Source: Aplectana chamaeleonis (lineage: Eukaryota; Nematoda; Chromadorea; Rhabditida; Cosmocercidae). Taken from it: a stretch of DNA of 64,000 bases. How positions within the stretch are numbered: position 1 is the stretch's first letter; every line of letters starts with the position of its first letter. Below the pieces are notes generated by a model. It was not told the origin of the DNA. It did not search any database and saw only the letters and a list, made by a program, of their open reading frames with translations. Made by a program: the position numbers and the translations under genes. Positions 55,067 through 64,000 of this stretch are shown piece after piece. Location: assembly GCA_029168955.1 (NCBI GenBank), contig JAPDOI010001200.1, forward strand, positions 62,001 to 126,000, given 5' to 3'.

Positions 55067-58000
55067 ATGTCAACAACACCAAGCGGCGTGGAAGCCAGCG
55101 TTGTGAATGATGTTTTGGACGTTACAACTCAAACAGTTTCACTTGGTGTTTCAGATAAGGTTGGTGCTCCTTGCTCGTCCAGAATGGAGAGTAATGTGAT
55201 GGAGTTGGAAGAACCAACGACGGACGCAGAGCTCGAACAGGAGTTCCAGCGATTGTGTGGAGGCGAGGAGGCCCCGCTTACCGTCAAGGTATGTGAAACT
55301 CTTGAGAGAGTCGTTAAAGAAATGCAAGTGCGAATCATGGCTGAGGTAGCCAAGGGTATGCGCACGAACAACCCCGCGCGTGAGGCGATAGAGGGAGTTG
55401 GACGCATTGAGACTCGCAAGGCGCTAGAAGTAGTGCATTGTTTGAGGGATCTGACTAAGGAGGGCGCGGTCCTCACAAAATGGACTGAGGCGTTGCTAGA
55501 TAGTCTCGACTGTGAGAATAGAAGTGTTTTTGTGGAGAGACTCGCAGAGTTGATACAAGTCAGAGACACTTTGAGAAAACTCATAGGTGACTGTAGGTTG
55601 TCCGTGACACAAATACCGAGGGTATTTAAGGAAACTTTACAGATACGAGTTGAGATGCAAGGCAAGCTCGATGACCAGGAGAAGGAACTGGAGGAGCTCC
55701 GAGCTTGGCGCCGTCAGCGTGAGCAGGAGGATCGTGACCGTGAGCGTCAGAGTCAGCGTGGTGAAGCAGAACTGGCAGTACGGGTGGATTCGCCTGAAGC
55801 AACTGTGCCCGGTGAGTTTCAGAGGCGGAAAAAAGGAATCGATGCGTTGACTGTATTGAGGCCAGAGGTGTCGCAACGGAGGAATAATGCTCTATTTCAG
55901 AGTGGCTCCGCAAGCTGTGCGAACGAGAAGGACTCGACCTGGCGACAGCGCAGACGCAGCTCGCCACATCATGGGACCGAGAGGAAAAGAACCGGTACGT
56001 CGGAAAGTTCTCATGAAAGTGAGGGGAGTGGACCCGAGGGCAGTGTGTGCAGTGCTGATAGTCGCCGTAGTCTAGGTGAGGGTGCGCACATGATGCAGTA
56101 CTTGAAATACATCGCGTTACCCGAGGTGCAGCCTTATTCTGGTAAGGATGCCGCGTACAATTTCCGAAATTTCATGGAAGCATTCAAACTCAAATACCCG
56201 GCTGGTAGTTGGACAGATGCGGAACTGTGTGCATTGTTGCGAACTAAGCTGACGGGTAGAGCCAAGAATCAGTATGAAGCGTTACCCAAACACGTTCGTG
56301 ATGGGGGCTTTACGGTACTGGTAGAGGCGCTGAAACGTGAGAGTAAAGCTGAGTCGCGCAATGACAGGTTAGTCGCGCTAGGTGAACTCAAACGTTTGAG
56401 GAAGCGTGATGGACAGTCAGTCGTGGACTTCTGTGTGGAATTGGAGCGTCTGAGCCGTCGTGCGTATCCGGGGTTGGACGAGCAAGTGCTGGCTACAGAA
56501 AGAGCGCACCTGCTGTACCAACAGCTAGCTCATTGGAGAGATTCTTATCACCTTATTGAGGCGTTGGAAGAGGAAGATGACGCGTACAATAAGCTGAAAG
56601 AAACGGCCAAGCGAATTGAGCGTAGGAACTTGACGCTACGAAATACCCTAAGTGAGGGGGCTACTAGCAGTTACAATGACAGAGCAACCGAGGCGGGTAA
56701 AAGCAACCCAACGCGTCGGACGGATGGTGACTCAACGGAGCAGTCCACTAAAAAGGAGCAGAGTAAGCCGGAGAGTACCCGCAAGAAGGAGACGACATGC
56801 TTCAAGTGCCAGGGTACGGGCCACTTTGCGAGAGACTGTCGGGAAACAGGTCCACCGCCTAGAACCTCGTTGTCTGCGCGCCTTGCCGTCAGGACGTGTC
56901 GATCGTCAGGTGGTAAAGTTGCGAAACCGCTGTCGGGAGAGATGTTGTGCTTTACCTGCCAGAAGTCTGGACATCGAGCAAGAGACTGTTCTAATTCGAA
57001 GGTGGAGCCCAAGTCAAAGTGCAGTCAGAAGGCCGGGTCACTTTCTGCACGCCTGACGGCAGCAGTCTGCCGCTCAAACGGTCAGTCTCAATCTCAAAGA
57101 AATGGGCAGGTGCAGCCACGGAAGGTTGTGTGTCCATTGTTCGGCAAAAAGTCAGCTTCGAAGGTGGAGATTTTCGGAAGGCACTGGGATGCACTGTTAG
57201 ACACAGGTTCCGAAACCACAATCTTGCCTGCGGAAGTGCTGATACAAGCCAAAAAGGACGGGATAGATATTGACCGGGAAGTGGTTGAGCACTCCTTGGA
57301 AGGGTCCCGTCCCGTGCAAGAGGTATCAGGGAACCGATTACGTGTTGTGGCAGTAGTCGAGATACCAGTGAAAGAGGCCGGGGCGCAAGCGTCTACGGTT
57401 CTGGCCAAGATGCATGTGAGCAAGGCGAAGGGAGAAGTGATCGTTGGAACCAACCTACTCCCACACTTGGGATATGAGCTCTGTAAGAAAGACACGTATC
57501 CCAGACAAACAGATGAGGTGCGGTCTGGAGTCTCTGCCGTGAGTGCGGATTCGACCGCGGGAAGCACAAGTGGTCAGGGAAAATCAGCTGCGAGTGTGCT
57601 GCGGCGTACGGTTGCTGTCTCAGAAGGGGGTTCATGTACAGAACCAGAGGGATGTGCAGCGTACAAAAATAGCATGCGCAGCTGTGGCGAGGTGTACTCG
57701 GTTGGATGCAACCGTAGGTACGACGCCCATGCGTTGGTTCCTCGACATAGGGTAAGTGCTGAGTCTGCAGTGCTCCATGGTGATAAGTCAAGTGGAGACT
57801 GGCAAGGAGAGCGCTGTGTGGGAGCATTAGCCAAGGACGTTTCGTCCGATACGATGCCCGTGATTTCCTCAAGGGGGGAGTCAGAATCAGCGTGCCCGGT
57901 ATTCGGAAAGAAATCCACAACGGTGGTGGAGCTTTTCGGAAGGAAATGGAAAGGACTGTTAGACACGGGGTCGGAGATTTCCATTATACCGGCCGAGGCG

Positions 58001-59143
58001 TTGCTGAAGGCAAAGGAAGATGGGTACAATATCGACGGTAGCGTTACCGAACATTCCATGGATGATGCTCCAGAGATTTTTGATGCATCGGGCAACGTCA
58101 TGGAGTTTGCAACTACTGTTGAGGTGACCCTGCGAGAAGGTGAACAGGCTGGACGGGAGGTCCAAGCTAAAGTATACGTAAACAGAGCCGACGACGATGA
58201 GGTGATCTTAGGGACTAACGTGTTGCCGCAGCTGGGGTATAAACTAGTGCGAGAGAGCGATTCGCCAAGTGACTCGGATGAGCGTACTGAGGTGGTAGCA
58301 TCAGACGGGGTATCCGGAAAGCAACAGGGTTCCGCGGTTGTGGGGAGTCGGAGCTATGTGACGCCACATTCAGTGCAGTGTATCACGTTGAAAGGGTGCT
58401 CATTAGTGACGAACCCGGAGGCAGTACCTCAAGTGCCGGTTTTTGATTGTGGCCCCTCAGTATCTAAATGTCCGAACGAAATCGGCGGAGAACCTCTGCC
58501 GTGCAAGTCCAAGCGTGATCAGAGGAGGAGGAGAGTGTGTGTGAAACGGATAAGTGTGACGCCACGAGCCTCTGATGCCTATTCTTTCAGAGCGGAAAGA
58601 TTGTTCGACGGGCCTGATCGATCGCATGGGCTGCATGTACAGTATCGTTGTTCTGGACGGAAGTTGGTGCGGGGTGGAGAATCGTTGGCTATGGATATCC
58701 CGAACTGTAAAGACTGTACAAAGATCGTTGTGGGAATGTTCATACCCAGATTTCCGGACCTCGCGTACTCGCACAAGATCGACAACGTGCTGGAGGCCGC
58801 GCGAATTATTGCACTGTACCAGGGATGTGGAACACTCGCGGAAAAGGTGAAGTGGATCTGCGACGGAAGTCGTCACGTGGTGACGCCAAAGAGCCTAGCC
58901 TTCGCGTACGCCTATTTTCGGTCCAAATGCATGAATGTCGCTCTGTTCGCCTCGGCCATTGGGAAGGATGGCATAATGCATCATGCACATGTGGAAGGAT
59001 GGTCGCGTGACTTTGAGCATATGGTGGAAGTCGGACTGAGAGGAACGCTCCGCAGCGTCCAGCGGCAGCAAGAGGCGGGAGTGGAGACCGAGTGTAACGG
59101 TCTCAAACCGGGGGCGGCATGTGAGATAATACTAGAAAAGTAA
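55067..59143 (+). CDS. Gag-protease polyprotein with two tandem retropepsin domains and a novel C-terminus (1358 residues)
   Basis: In order: a helical, charged N-terminal half with a Glu/Arg-rich coiled-coil stretch (about 195-235); a Ty3/gypsy-style capsid domain (about 342-525, starting YLKYIALPEVQPYSG); and two CX2CX4HX4C zinc knuckles (Cys578-Cys591, CFKCQGTGHFARDC; Cys628-Cys641, CFTCQKSGHRARDC). Then come two copies of a ~117-residue aspartic protease unit (689-805 with LLDTGSETTILPAE, Asp712; 943-1060 with LLDTGSEISIIPAE, Asp966), each ending in a VGTN/LGTN-LP-LGY loop. The last ~300 residues match nothing I know. There is no polymerase or integrase. The stop codon lies 24 bp inside the 3' LTR. 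Gag-pro packages and matures particles in family members. Confidence 0.9.
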   Translation: MSTTPSGVEASVVNDVLDVTTQTVSLGVSDKVGAPCSSRMESNVMELEEPTTDAELEQEFQRLCGGEEAPLTVKVCETLERVVKEMQVRIMAEVAKGMRTNNPAREAIEGVGRIETRKALEVVHCLRDLTKEGAVLTKWTEALLDSLDCENRSVFVERLAELIQVRDTLRKLIGDCRLSVTQIPRVFKETLQIRVEMQGKLDDQEKELEELRAWRRQREQEDRDRERQSQRGEAELAVRVDSPEATVPGEFQRRKKGIDALTVLRPEVSQRRNNALFQSGSASCANEKDSTWRQRRRSSPHHGTERKRTGTSESSHESEGSGPEGSVCSADSRRSLGEGAHMMQYLKYIALPEVQPYSGKDAAYNFRNFMEAFKLKYPAGSWTDAELCALLRTKLTGRAKNQYEALPKHVRDGGFTVLVEALKRESKAESRNDRLVALGELKRLRKRDGQSVVDFCVELERLSRRAYPGLDEQVLATERAHLLYQQLAHWRDSYHLIEALEEEDDAYNKLKETAKRIERRNLTLRNTLSEGATSSYNDRATEAGKSNPTRRTDGDSTEQSTKKEQSKPESTRKKETTCFKCQGTGHFARDCRETGPPPRTSLSARLAVRTCRSSGGKVAKPLSGEMLCFTCQKSGHRARDCSNSKVEPKSKCSQKAGSLSARLTAAVCRSNGQSQSQRNGQVQPRKVVCPLFGKKSASKVEIFGRHWDALLDTGSETTILPAEVLIQAKKDGIDIDREVVEHSLEGSRPVQEVSGNRLRVVAVVEIPVKEAGAQASTVLAKMHVSKAKGEVIVGTNLLPHLGYELCKKDTYPRQTDEVRSGVSAVSADSTAGSTSGQGKSAASVLRRTVAVSEGGSCTEPEGCAAYKNSMRSCGEVYSVGCNRRYDAHALVPRHRVSAESAVLHGDKSSGDWQGERCVGALAKDVSSDTMPVISSRGESESACPVFGKKSTTVVELFGRKWKGLLDTGSEISIIPAEALLKAKEDGYNIDGSVTEHSMDDAPEIFDASGNVMEFATTVEVTLREGEQAGREVQAKVYVNRADDDEVILGTNVLPQLGYKLVRESDSPSDSDERTEVVASDGVSGKQQGSAVVGSRSYVTPHSVQCITLKGCSLVTNPEAVPQVPVFDCGPSVSKCPNEIGGEPLPCKSKRDQRRRRVCVKRISVTPRASDAYSFRAERLFDGPDRSHGLHVQYRCSGRKLVRGGESLAMDIPNCKDCTKIVVGMFIPRFPDLAYSHKIDNVLEAARIIALYQGCGTLAEKVKWICDGSRHVVTPKSLAFAYAYFRSKCMNVALFASAIGKDGIMHHAHVEGWSRDFEHMVEVGLRGTLRSVQRQQEAGVETECNGLKPGAACEIILEK

Positions 59144-59814
59144 ATGGAAACTCACTGGTGTTATCCATGCAGCTAGAAAGTAACAGGCCTAGCGGTGAAC
59201 GTTGAGGGCCGGATTGATTGATTAAAGGGCGAGTGCGATTGGAGCACGGAATGTACGGTAATAGAAACGGCGGGAATAAATTGTCAACGAGGCCCAAATT
59301 CGTCGACGAGAGAGCAGTTCGTTGTTCTGTCGTGGCTCCGGATCGGTTTGTCCTCGGTCCGTTGATTCTGGGGAATAGCTCGCTCTGCTCGCTCATTGTC
59401 CTTTGCGTACGTTTGCAGGATTCGGGTCCTTTCTGGTTCCGTGTCTTCCGTCTATTACTGTTCCTGGGGGTGTTGGGATTAGCCTGTAACATTGCATTGA
59501 TTGCAGTGTTCGCTCTCGGTGAGTCCAGTAGTGGTTTTGCAGGGTTCGGCTTAGGTTTAGGACAGGTTTTGCGTAAAGGGCCAAGGACGTTCACCGCTGG
59601 GCTGGTCAAGAATCTTCATTTAAAAAAAAGGTCGTCATGGGAAATTTCTAATACATTTTTTGTCACCAGATTGTTAGTAATAATTTTGTTGTGTGTTGTG
59701 TAATAAATTATTGTACTCTATTGTGCAGCTGTGCTTACCATTGGGGTTCACACCCAGTATTTTCTTGAAACTTTGGGTCACGTTTATTGCATTTGAAACC
59801 ACCACCACTTAACT
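59120..59814 (+). repeat. 3' LTR
   Basis: 695 bp, same termini as the 5' LTR. A short G-rich stretch (CCGGGGGCGG, 59108-59117) just upstream is the only candidate polypurine tract and is a poor one. The first 24 bases encode the last eight residues and stop of the polyprotein. Confidence 0.92.
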
Positions 59815-59972
59815 AATCCTCTAGAGGCGAAACGAGGCCTGGCTCTGCTTAATACACTACTGACGAGCCTCGGGAAGTGGAAATAATGCAATAAGTGGTA
59901 TGAACACTGAATTTCACACTTCTCTAAGGTTAACAGGCGAAACTAGTCTCGGCTCTTCCTATTGCAGAAGCA

Positions 59973-60071
59973 CTTTACTTTCAAATCCCATTACCATTGT
60001 ATGTAGTTTATGTACTCATGTTTCATTCGGCTGTCTTAAACGTCGTAATAAATCAAATCGAATCAAATCAA
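59973..60071 (+). mobile_element. Short 5'-truncated retroposon tail, about 100 bp
   Basis: Present in the left arm of the foldback but missing from the right arm, which joins GAAGCA directly to ACATCACTA. It ends in a simple AATCAAATCGAATCAAATC repeat after AACGTCGTAATAAATC, the look of a LINE 3' end made by heavy 5' truncation. The family is not assigned. Confidence 0.55.
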
Positions 60072-60179
60072 ACATCACTAACAAGGTAGGGTTGCACACG
60101 TACAATGGAGTTTCGAGATGCAACTTTAATATGGGGAGGACAGTGATCCCGTATTCCATACTAAGAATCGGCTAAATGC

Positions 60180-60950
60180 CACAGAGATTTACAAGAGATT
60201 CGCAAAAGTGGACATTTTCATAGCTTTGCCAGGAGAAAAGGGGTACACGGATGACAATTTCTAGGGACTTCAAAAAATGTCTTGGATTAAGCTTAAAACT
60301 TGGTTCTAGGGGTTATTTTGGGTGCTGATTACGAACCTGAGACCCATTTGTCAATGTTTGAAAATTCCATCTGATTTGGTCCGGAGATTCAAAATGGGGG
60401 AAATTTTGCTGCCCAAACGCGACTTCTGACGATTTCGAGAATGCTACGATCAAATCGCCTTAAAACTTGTACGTAGGGGTTTCCGATAAATTACGGGAGG
60501 TTACGGTGGGTATACGGTAGCTTGGTAAAAGTCTCAGAATTGTCTGAAAATTTCACTGTGGATGTTAGTTGGGACGCTGAACACGAATTTGAGGTCCAGT
60601 TTTTGATCTTTGAATCTGTAAGGTAAGCAACGCCAGTTAAGAGGAATGATGACTACTGCATCCCACAGTAGCCCAAAGTCTGACGATGAACAGATCCCAG
60701 ATTCGGGTTCAGCGCCATAAATAACCCACAGTTGAAATTTCAGAGCCGAATCCGAATTTTTTCTGGACACCCCCAGAAATTCCCTGATGAGTGATGGACC
60801 ACCATGACCTTTTTGTGACGCAATGAAAATGCCATTTTTGAAATCCCCGCGGCCATTTCGGAAAATTCAAGCACGGGTCATTTATTTAAGGTCTTAGACC
60901 TACAGCAAGGACAACATGATTTTCCAAATTGCCACCGGCAGGTGGCAAAT
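60180..60950. repeat. Dispersed repeat, copy of the LINE-flanking repeat
   Basis: ACAAGAGATTCGCAAAAGTGG and GGGGTACACGGATGACAATTT match 33635-33710; CGCTGAACACGAATTTGAGG and CCCAGATTCGGGTTCAGCGCC match 38140-38290. In this copy the two halves are separated only by its own middle, showing what the other copy looked like before the LINE arrived. No gene. Confidence 0.6.
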
Positions 60951-61900
60951 CTCCCTTGGAACAGAACCCACAAGACCAATCTTAACAGCTGTTGAAAAGT
61001 AGTTTATTGCTCCACTGCTGTACCTGATTTATCTTCTTGAGACGATTCCTCAGATTCAAGTAGTAGAATACGTGAAAGGCATGCGACTATGGAATATTGA
61101 ATGTTTTCTAATGAATTGTTATTCATGCTATTTCTAATGCAGTTAGGCTTAGCCTACCGTCGAAAACCTCAAAAATTACGAGTAATACCGAAGCTTTGAA
61201 GGGTGAGGGGTGTAGTTCGCGAGGTTTCGCTCTGCAGAAATGTTTCTCAAATCTATCAGTCATGTCGATTCCGCTAGGTTCTCCAAGTTTGATCTTGTTA
61301 CTAGCGTGATTTATTCATAAGAAATCCGATCTCATATATCTTTTTCTAAAGATGAAATGGATCGAACCTAAGACGGACTGTGATGATGAAGAAGACTGAT
61401 TAGACTTTCTGCTAACTAGTAGGCTAGAATATTCCTCTGTAGTCCTAGGACTGATTAATGACGGTTTTTTCCTTGCATGAGTGGAATCACTTACTTGGCA
61501 ATTGGAAAAAGATGGTCTTCCTAAACCAGTTTAAAGGATGTTATTAATGGTCTGTTCTACACAATTTGAGCTTCTCATAATGTTGTTGAGATTGGTCTCG
61601 TGGATTATCTTAGTGATGTTGCTTCTGTAATAGGAAGAGCTGAGACTAGTTTCGCCTCTTAACCTTAGAGAAGTGTGAAAATAAGTGTTCATACCACATA
61701 TTGTATAAGTTTTACTTCTCAAGGTTTGTCAGTATGGTATTAAGAGGAGCTAAGCCTCGCTTTCCCTGTATATCACACTCTCTCGCCTGGATAGGATTTT
61801 GGTTTAGTGTATAATGGTACTCCAATCGCGTTAGACGCGCGCGCCGCAGATTTGCGTCGCATGCGCCGCGCCAGCCGGCCTCCTGTGGTTAATCACTTTC

Positions 61901-62416
61901 ACTGAAATTGGTTTTAGCAATATTTTTGTTTTTTTTGTTGTTTTTTGTTGTGACCTAATTGTGGTGCTTCTGGAAGCTGTATAGGCCAAGTGTGCGCTCT
62001 TTTTCCCGTTATCCGTAAATCCACTTATCCTAATTTTAACGGGAATGTTGATCACGTGTTTTCGTTTTCAGCCTAGGTGTTGGCTTTATTTTCTTTTATC
62101 GGCTTCAGGCTCTACTGTAAATAATGCTTGGGAGTGTGAGCCAACGACTCACATCACGCACAACAACGCTACAAGCATGTGAGTCGGGTTTAAACGTTTG
62201 TTCTTATTTATTTTCTCGTTTCAAGCTACGAATTTTGACCTATCATAGCGTTTAAGTAGGGAGGTAGGGTAGGGAGCACTTGGCCGCACACATTTTTTTC
62301 GCGCCGCAACGGCTCGTGATCTTAAGATGTTGGAAGTGTAGGAAAACCCTTCGTCGGTGCATAGAACAATGGGCGTGGCCAAGTGCGATGTCATAGTGGC
62401 CTCACCTGCTGGGCTT
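61901..62416. other. Intergenic, no gene seen
   Basis: A TTTTTTGTTGTTTTTTGTTG low-complexity run at 61928-61950. Nothing coding was recognised. Confidence 0.4.
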
Positions 62417-63036
62417 AACCCATTCACGACCACGTGTCCCACCGGTGGGGCACGCGTTGACTACCACTTCGGACCGCGTGTCCCACCGGTGGGACACGCT
62501 TTTCAAAAATCGATTTCTCCGCCACAAGAAACTACTTTCGAACCTACATGTGATCAATGTCTTGACCGACCCAAGACCTAAATAAAAACCTCGTGGTCCA
62601 TCAGTAGGTCAAATGCAACAACATATTTAGAACTTAAATTCAGGTGGGCTGAAGTAGAGGAAAAAACTGCTGTAAATCAGCTTAAGAAGCACGTAGTGAT
62701 TTCTTTTTCCTTCTATTGCTAACTTTTAGGTTGTTTAGTACAAACCTATCGTTTGAAACTCGTTTACTTTTCTGAAAGCGTTGTAGCTCAGTCGACCCTG
62801 TTTTGGTTTTGAGTAATTGTTTCTCGATAACGAGAGCGTCTCGGAAGCTCAAATTCTGACACTGTCCGACCATCGTTGCTAGCTACATAATGGACACAAT
62901 AGAGAAAAATGAATAACTCGTGGGACGCTATTCAAGCCAGCGTGTCCCACCGGTGGGCACGTTATACGGTGACGCAATATTGCACGCGGTCCGAACGTGC
63001 AGCCACCCAAAATTAGGCGTGGTCGTGAATGGGTTA
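62417..63036. mobile_element. Terminal-inverted-repeat element with internal TCCCACCGGTGGGA palindromes, ~620 bp
   Basis: Left end TTAACCCATTCACGACCACG and right end CGTGGTCGTGAATGGGTTA are inverted repeats. Next to the ends lie GTGTCCCACCGGTGGGGCAC (62435), GTGTCCCACCGGTGGGACAC (62479) and GTGTCCCACCGGTGGGCAC (62942). TTAA borders the left end; the right border is TTAT. The interior has no transposase. Confidence 0.7.
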
Positions 63037-64000
63037 TTCCTCGCAGACGCCTCGGTCATCGGGACTCACGCGTAAATTAAAATGCGTATGGTGTAGGCGC
63101 ACATAACACACGCCACTTCACGCGCAACTCGATAAAATATTCCCAACTCGCCATTTCTCGGATCTGGCACGAATTAGGATCTAAATAAGTTTTGCAGCCA
63201 ATTTTGCAGCTGAAACTCGTTTTAATTACGAAGAGATGCCATCTTGTGCGTACCCTCGAGTAATACGGCTGAATTGACTAACTTTGTGATATGATACTAA
63301 TTTCACTAGTCATGTCAATTCTTTATATTTATACAAATTTATAATATTAGCGATGACAAACTTGGAAAAGATAGCCTTTAACGTCTACAAAGCTGAGAAT
63401 TTCATATGATCGGGTGAATAATAGCCTTGTGATATAAGAACGATGTATATACTTCCGTTCGCATTACAGAGGGTTGAGAGCATATGTAGATTACATTACT
63501 TTCGATCAAGATGGACAGAAGCATCAAGAGAGACGTATTCTCCTTCTAAAACTATTGATGCTACCAACGATTCATTCATTAGTAACACCATGAGAGACCA
63601 GTGGTGGACGTTTTAATAATGGCTCTGTCACTTATTCCTCCCTGCAGTAACCGACATAACTTACTAGGCATCGCCCTCCTACTCCGCATTTTTACGCTGG
63701 TATCGAATGTTCGAAAAGCAAATCAGCGGTGAAAAAGGTAATGGTAAAAAGTTCTGTTCCCAATGAAAAACGAAGAACTCAAGGATCAAGGGACAAATGC
63801 ATTATACCCGGCATGGCAAAGAAAATCTTCAAGCCAAAATGAAGTGATTGAAACTGTGGCTGAGAAAGCAAGAGAAAACTACCCTGTAGAATGGAAATAA
63901 GATTACCGGTGAAAATCGAAAATATGAGGGTTTGGTGAACGGGTGGTGACGGATTCAGCTAAGGGAAGTGTTTATGACGGTAAACGAATCCGCAAAAGCG
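63037..64000. other. Right-edge region, no gene seen
   Basis: A 45-codon frame starts at 63763 (MKNEELKDQGTNALYPAWQ) and ends at 63900; it has fairly normal composition but no family match. It may be an exon piece or chance. Nothing else was recognised. Confidence 0.3.

Larger units (their letters stand above)
54030..59814 (+). mobile_element. Young non-autonomous LTR retrotransposon encoding Gag and duplicated protease only
   Basis: Two 695 bp LTRs flank a 4395 bp interior. AATC (54026-54029 and 59815-59818) is a 4 bp target duplication; the other arm of the host foldback shows an undisturbed AAATCCT at the same place. There is one long ORF (55067-59143) and no reverse transcriptase, RNase H, integrase or envelope. 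The Gag capsid and zinc knuckles are of Ty3/gypsy style. Near-identical LTRs and an uninterrupted ORF indicate recent movement, necessarily driven by a partner element elsewhere. Confidence 0.92.
53924..61900. mobile_element. Older foldback element split by an LTR retrotransposon and a LINE tail
   Basis: The left arm is 53924-54029 plus 59815-59972 and a bit beyond 60072; the right arm is about 61605-61900 inverted. Matches include GAAAGTGATTAACCAC, GAGGCCGGCTGGCGC, GGCGAAACTAGTCTC and CACTTCTCTAAGGTTAA with their complements. Comparing the arms shows two later insertions in the left one: the LTR element (54030-59814) and a ~100 bp fragment (59973-60071). The centre (60080-61600) contains the dispersed repeat at 60180-60950. 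Confidence 0.75.

Noticed and set aside
63763..63900. 45-codon frame near the right edge
   Set aside because: It looks reasonable in composition but has no homology, splice context or promoter that I can point to; noted only in the region entry.

Overview
This is eukaryotic DNA, almost certainly from a nematode close to Caenorhabditis and other rhabditids. The evidence is short introns with TTTCAG-type acceptors, acceptor sites a few bases before start codons (as expected for spliced-leader trans-splicing), and three spliced host genes whose C. elegans orthologues (nud-1, acaa-2, cya-1) are, from memory, all on chromosome III. The rest of the window is a dense, nested collection of transposable elements, foldback elements and satellites.

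Host genes. (1) The 3' part of a NudC/NUD-1 dynein-pathway gene, + strand, 615-1622, six exons; the 5' end lies left of the window. (2) A complete mitochondrial 3-ketoacyl-CoA thiolase of the ACAA2 type, + strand, 10039-17230, eleven exons, 397 residues, with all catalytic residues. (3) A complete A-type cyclin, - strand, 41279-32139, nine exons, 449 residues, with an N-terminal destruction box and both cyclin folds. One 7.2 kb intron of the cyclin gene holds a dead CR1-like LINE, an element inserted in that LINE, a small hAT and a foldback element.

Mobile DNA, left to right: a Tourist/Harbinger-like MITE (3.8 kb); several copies of a family with GGCAGTGTTCACG ends and TTAA targets (5.6, 7.5, 9.1, 12.0, 22.6 and 35.3 kb); a deleted mariner with an open catalytic-domain ORF and a perfect heat-shock element plus TATA box (8.1-9.0 kb); two TTAA foldbacks sharing one TTAA (13.5-14.5 kb); 1 kb inverted-repeat elements (14.9 and 30.0 kb); large foldbacks (19.7, 28.2, 39.6, 43.6 and 52.6 kb); a 3 kb element with internal arrays (21.8-24.8 kb); a TGACGTCA minisatellite that grades into a higher-order repeat containing a captured MITE (25.2-27.1 kb); hAT-type non-autonomous elements with 8 bp target duplications (38.7 and 44.3 kb); and a young LTR retrotransposon (54.0-59.8 kb) inserted in an older foldback element (53.9-61.9 kb).

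The most unusual objects are two. The LTR element has LTRs that differ only at two homopolymers. Its single 1358-residue ORF encodes Gag, two zinc knuckles, two tandem retropepsin-like domains and an unrecognised C-terminal region, with no reverse transcriptase or integrase. The mariner derivative couples a four-pentamer heat-shock element and TATA box to a transposase that lacks its DNA-binding domain and carries E in place of the third catalytic D. Exon boundaries were inferred by eye from splice signals and protein-family knowledge; no alignments were run.
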